In this document: one piece after another, positions 5,726 to 8,208 of the stretch
Position numbering within the stretch: position 1 is the first letter of the stretch
How the letters are laid out: every line of letters starts with the position of its first letter
From: Gammaproteobacteria bacterium
GTDB lineage: Bacteria > Pseudomonadota > Gammaproteobacteria > Nitrosococcales > Methylophagaceae
Assembly: GCA_002400805.1 (NCBI GenBank)
Contig: NVRG01000042.1
Span: forward strand, 580-8,787
Reading direction: 5' to 3'
DNA length: 8,208 bases
Position numbers and translations under genes: made by a program
The notes under the pieces: model-generated
Database searches by the model: none
Told to the model about the DNA's origin: nothing
Seen by the model: only the letters and a program-made list of their open reading frames with translations

Positions 5726-6616
5726 ATGATGAAAAAGAAAATAAGCAAGTGGTACACTCGCAGAAATGGCACTGTCACCGGGCCATTTTCTAACGCAGTT
5801 GTCAGCAATAACTTATTAGTTGGACGTTTATCTTTGCATGATGAAGTCAGTGCAGATCAGCAAACATGGCAACTACTGCTCAATATTCCCGAACTCAGCA
5901 ACATCGTTAATGCCGAAGAAGTCGATCGCACCCAAAGAAACCTAGATGAACGAGATGGCTTTGATCGCAGGAAATTACAAGAGCCACCGCCTGAAGAAAT
6001 CCTACAAAAACGTAAACAGGAAAGACGCACAAGTGAAACTGATCGTGATATTGAATATCGTCAATTGCGTACGCTATTATTAAAACGATACCGCCAACAT
6101 AAAGAACGCCTCTATTGGCCTTTGGTAGCACTATTTTTTGTGATGTTGCTCAGCTTAATGCTGGCCGTGGTATTCCCAACAAAGCTTCCTATACCGCTAC
6201 CTAATTGCATGACACCTGTTGGTCCCGATATCAACTGGAACAACTGTTCAAAACTGAAACTCGACCTACATAATCAGGACTTCACCGGCGCTCAACTGCG
6301 CAATAGTAAATTTATCGGCTCCAATCTATGGAATACGTCATTTATTGACGCTGATCTTGCCTATGCAGATCTCCGTTTTACCAATATGAGTTACAGTCAA
6401 TTACAAAACAGTAAATTGATAGGTGCCAATCTACAAAAGGCCGATCTATCCTATGCTGATTTAACTAATGCAGACTTATCTTTTGCCGATCTTACTGCAG
6501 CAAATTTAGGTGGCAGCAAACTGGATAATGCTATTTTTGATTATGCCATCTGGCCAGATGGCGAAACCTGTGCACTAGGCTCCATCGGCCGATGTATAGT
6601 TGTAGAACAACAGTAA
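5726..6616 (+). CDS. GYF-like / transmembrane / pentapeptide-repeat protein
   Basis: The 296-residue protein has three parts. Residues about 8-57 resemble a bacterial GYF_2-type domain: WYTRRNGTVTGPF, then LLVGRLSLHDEVS and a tryptophan near the end. A highly charged linker (about 64-128, rich in Arg, Lys, Glu and Gln) runs to one transmembrane helix (about 129-150). The positive charges before the helix predict the N-terminus inside and the C-terminus in the periplasm. Residues about 178-274 are pentapeptide repeats (for example ADLSYADLTNADLSFADL) forming a right-handed quadrilateral beta-helix. Cysteine pairs C161/C174 and C282/C290 flank the repeats and could form disulfides if periplasmic. 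The family function is unknown; GYF-like domains often bind proline-rich peptides, and pentapeptide proteins are structural or protein-binding. The ATG follows GGAA by seven bases; the second ATG (5729) is less well placed. Confidence 0.9.
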   Translation: MMKKKISKWYTRRNGTVTGPFSNAVVSNNLLVGRLSLHDEVSADQQTWQLLLNIPELSNIVNAEEVDRTQRNLDERDGFDRRKLQEPPPEEILQKRKQERRTSETDRDIEYRQLRTLLLKRYRQHKERLYWPLVALFFVMLLSLMLAVVFPTKLPIPLPNCMTPVGPDINWNNCSKLKLDLHNQDFTGAQLRNSKFIGSNLWNTSFIDADLAYADLRFTNMSYSQLQNSKLIGANLQKADLSYADLTNADLSFADLTAANLGGSKLDNAIFDYAIWPDGETCALGSIGRCIVVEQQ

Positions 6617-6641
6617 AAGCTACTTAATCAAGGCTGTAATC

Positions 6642-7022
6642 TTAATGTAAGCTTTGCGGTGCCGCTAAGGTAAATGCCGGGATATCGACATCAAAACGTT
6701 CACCATCATCCCCTAACATCAAATAATGACCTTGCATCATCCCTACCGGTGTATCCAGCATAGCAGCACTGGTATACGTAAAGCTTTGCTCCGGTGCGAG
6801 ATGAGGGTGTAAACCTATGACACCATCGCCTTCCACTTCCTGTTCATGACCATCACCGCCAGTGATTTTCCAATAGCGAGATAAAAGTCTAGCCGGATTA
6901 TCACCTTGATTTTTAATGGTGATGGTATAAGAAAATAAATATCGGGATTTTTCAGGTTGTGATTCCTGAGCTAAATATGTTGTTTCTACATCAACATGAA
7001 TAGAATTATTTTTATCGTTCAT
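6642..7022 (-). CDS. apaG: ApaG protein
   Basis: ApaG is a small fibronectin-III-like beta-sandwich protein of about 125 residues. From the ATG at 7022 this gene gives 126 residues, matching the family. Family hallmarks are NQGDNPARLLSRYWKITGG, the glycine motif EGDGVIG, then SFTYTSAAMLDTPVGMMQGHY and DVDIPAFTLA near the C-terminus. An upstream in-frame TTG (7037) would add five residues (MYNEC) and overlap the glk stop; it is less likely because of its rare start codon and the extra length. No clear Shine-Dalgarno is seen, and the ATG lies seven bases past the glk stop, so coupling to glk is likely. In E. coli apaG accompanies ksgA (rsmA) and apaH; here it follows sugar genes. The molecular role is unresolved, with proposed links to phosphate compounds and to Co/Mg efflux phenotypes. 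Confidence 0.96.
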   Translation of the reverse strand: MNDKNNSIHVDVETTYLAQESQPEKSRYLFSYTITIKNQGDNPARLLSRYWKITGGDGHEQEVEGDGVIGLHPHLAPEQSFTYTSAAMLDTPVGMMQGHYLMLGDDGERFDVDIPAFTLAAPQSLH

Positions 7023-7029
7023 GCATTCA

Positions 7030-8016
7030 TTATACAACGCTTTGCTGAGCTAATAACCTAGCGCCCAACAACCCAACTTTCGGTTGTAAGATGACATAGA
7101 CCGGAATCTTTTCGACCAGATGCTGCATTTTTCCTTTGGCTCGGAAGGCGTCAAGAAATCCAGCTTCTTGAAAACGTTCAATATTTTTTGCTGCAATGCC
7201 ACCAGCAATATACAAACCTGCCATTGGTATAACGCTCAAGGCTAAGTTGCCCGCCTGTGCACCATAAATCGTAATAAACATATCCAATGCTTCAATTGCC
7301 AGCTCATTACCCTGCTTTAGCGCAAACTGACTAATTGCCGCAGCCGGATCACCATCAATCATCGCCTGTCTTAAATCAGGATCTTCGTCTCGCTGTTGGT
7401 AACTTCGCAAAAAATCATAAATAGTGACTAAGCCCACTCCCGAAACAATGCGTTCATAAGACACATGACCAAATCGCTGCATCATATGTTCAAGTAATAG
7501 AATTTGTTTTTGGTCGGTAGGAGCAAAATCAACATTGCCCCCTTCCGTCGCCACTACTTTCCATGCCCCACCTTCAGGGAACATTAAAGCTTGTCCTAAG
7601 CCCGTACCAGCACCTATCACTGCCCGTGGTGAGGAAAGATCAGGCTCACCTTCTTGCAACACGTCAATCTCATCATCTTTTAAACCAGCAATGCCATAAC
7701 CTACGGCTTCAAAGTCATTACAAAGGTGAACGTGTTTTATAGAAAATTTTTGTCTGAGCTCATCTGCATCAAGCACCCAAGGTAAATTGGTCACAACCGC
7801 TTGTTTGCCAACAACAGGACCGGCAACACCAAAACAGGCACTCACAATCGTATGTTGTTTTATTTCTTCTTGAGCGAGGAATTCAGCTAAGAGTAAATCA
7901 AAGGAGTCATACTGCTGGCTGTCATATTTTTGTTCGACAATCACCTCGCCCTGCAAAGAACTAAGTTGCAACAGCGTTTTGGTGCCGCCAATATCAACCG
8001 CCAGCAGTGTATTCAC
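7030..8016 (-). CDS. glk: Glucokinase
   Basis: This enzyme phosphorylates glucose to glucose 6-phosphate with ATP in the cytoplasm. The 328-residue length is close to E. coli Glk (321). Visible motifs are the ATP phosphate-binding loop DIGGTKT (8-14) and LPW (78-80). They continue with the sugar-binding and catalytic N100-D101 (CNDFEAVGYGI), the second phosphate motif GAGTGLGQA (135-143), EGGNVDFAP (158-166), HVSYERIVSGVGL (184-196) with E188, and AGGIAAK (271-277). At the position of E. coli His160, a glucose-contacting residue, this protein has N161. The start is GTG at 8016, directly after tandem stops of the preceding gene (TAATAAGTG), with AGGT about ten bases upstream. No other start preserves DIGGTKT at the expected distance. 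It sits between pgl and apaG in a tight operon. Confidence 0.96.
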   Translation of the reverse strand: MNTLLAVDIGGTKTLLQLSSLQGEVIVEQKYDSQQYDSFDLLLAEFLAQEEIKQHTIVSACFGVAGPVVGKQAVVTNLPWVLDADELRQKFSIKHVHLCNDFEAVGYGIAGLKDDEIDVLQEGEPDLSSPRAVIGAGTGLGQALMFPEGGAWKVVATEGGNVDFAPTDQKQILLLEHMMQRFGHVSYERIVSGVGLVTIYDFLRSYQQRDEDPDLRQAMIDGDPAAAISQFALKQGNELAIEALDMFITIYGAQAGNLALSVIPMAGLYIAGGIAAKNIERFQEAGFLDAFRAKGKMQHLVEKIPVYVILQPKVGLLGARLLAQQSVV

Positions 8017-8019
8017 TTA

Positions 8020-8208
8020 TTACTGACCTGCAGCTGCAGCATCCATATACCAGTAATAATCACCTTGCGGTGCTAAACGCTGTATTGGTAGACCTTGAAC
8101 AGCATCCGTCGTAATATCTTTAACGATAGCGGCTTTCGCTTCACCGGCAATAAAGACAATCACTTGTCTCGCAGCGTTAATCGTTGGATAGGTCATGGTG
8201 ACACGCCA
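8020..8208 (-). CDS. pgl: 6-phosphogluconolactonase, C-terminal part (cut by window edge)
   Basis: The minus strand is open from the window edge to a TAA at 8022-8020, giving the last 62 residues. It starts WRVTMTYPTINAARQVIVFI, followed by AGEAKAAIVKDI and a Trp/Tyr-containing end (GDYYWYMDAAAAGQ). The RVTMTYPTINAAR segment followed by a GEAKA stretch is characteristic of the C-terminal part of 6-phosphogluconolactonases of the SOL/DevB type. These hydrolyse 6-phosphoglucono-lactone in the oxidative pentose phosphate and Entner-Doudoroff pathways. A second in-frame TAA (8019-8017) and then the glk GTG follow immediately, so the two genes are co-transcribed. The catalytic N-terminal part lies outside the window. 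Confidence 0.9.
   Translation of the reverse strand, partial: WRVTMTYPTINAARQVIVFIAGEAKAAIVKDITTDAVQGLPIQRLAPQGDYYWYMDAAAAGQ

Noticed and set aside
5907..6131. 74-residue minus-strand frame inside the pentapeptide gene
   Set aside because: It is antisense to a clear coding region and has no ribosome site or family resemblance.
6616..6655. Inverted repeat AAAGCTAC / GTAAGCTTT between the pentapeptide gene and apaG
   Set aside because: The stem has a bulge and a 23-base loop and extends into the apaG coding end. The U-run on the minus strand is only four bases and none follows on the plus strand, so a terminator call is not supported.

Overview
The window looks like part of the chromosome of a flagellated gammaproteobacterium. 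The evidence is family resemblance: CheW followed by a DUF2802 protein, a FliK/FlhB-like pair, an E. coli-type glucokinase and ApaG. Base composition is moderately AT-rich (roughly 40% GC by eye). A marine methylotroph such as Methylophaga would fit the mix of pgl-glk and polar-flagellum genes, but that is a guess. I see no insertion sequence, tRNA, rRNA, CRISPR array or prophage gene.

Layout. Positions 1-220 are an AT-rich leader with a good sigma-54-type promoter. It drives a plus-strand chemotaxis cluster: cheW (221-697), a 60-residue charged, His-rich protein of unknown function (710-892) and a membrane-anchored DUF2802 protein (923-1309). Converging on it is a minus-strand block. This holds fliK (5524-3731), a soluble FlhB C-domain homologue overlapping it by four bases (3734-3441), and, after a gap with its own promoter candidate, a REC-GGDEF-EAL protein (3275-1434). 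In that protein the EAL phosphodiesterase residues are intact, while the receiver and GGDEF domains look degenerate.

The 201-bp divergent region 5525-5725 separates fliK from a plus-strand membrane protein (5726-6616) made of a GYF-like domain, a charged linker, one transmembrane helix and a pentapeptide-repeat helix. This region carries a 20-bp inverted repeat with one mismatch. Each arm forms the extended -10 part of one of the two outward promoters, so the two genes seem to share a mirrored control element. It is the least ordinary non-coding structure here.

The right end is a minus-strand metabolic operon, pgl (cut by the window edge) - glk - apaG, with almost no spacing between genes. 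Pgl and Glk feed glucose and glucose 6-phosphate into the oxidative pentose phosphate or Entner-Doudoroff routes. ApaG is a small protein of unclear role.

Taken together, about three quarters of the window concerns motility: receptor-array coupling (CheW), hook length and export specificity switching (FliK with the FlhB-like protein), and c-di-GMP turnover. The best leads are the mirrored promoter element with its GYF/pentapeptide gene, and the fliK-flhB-like coupled pair.
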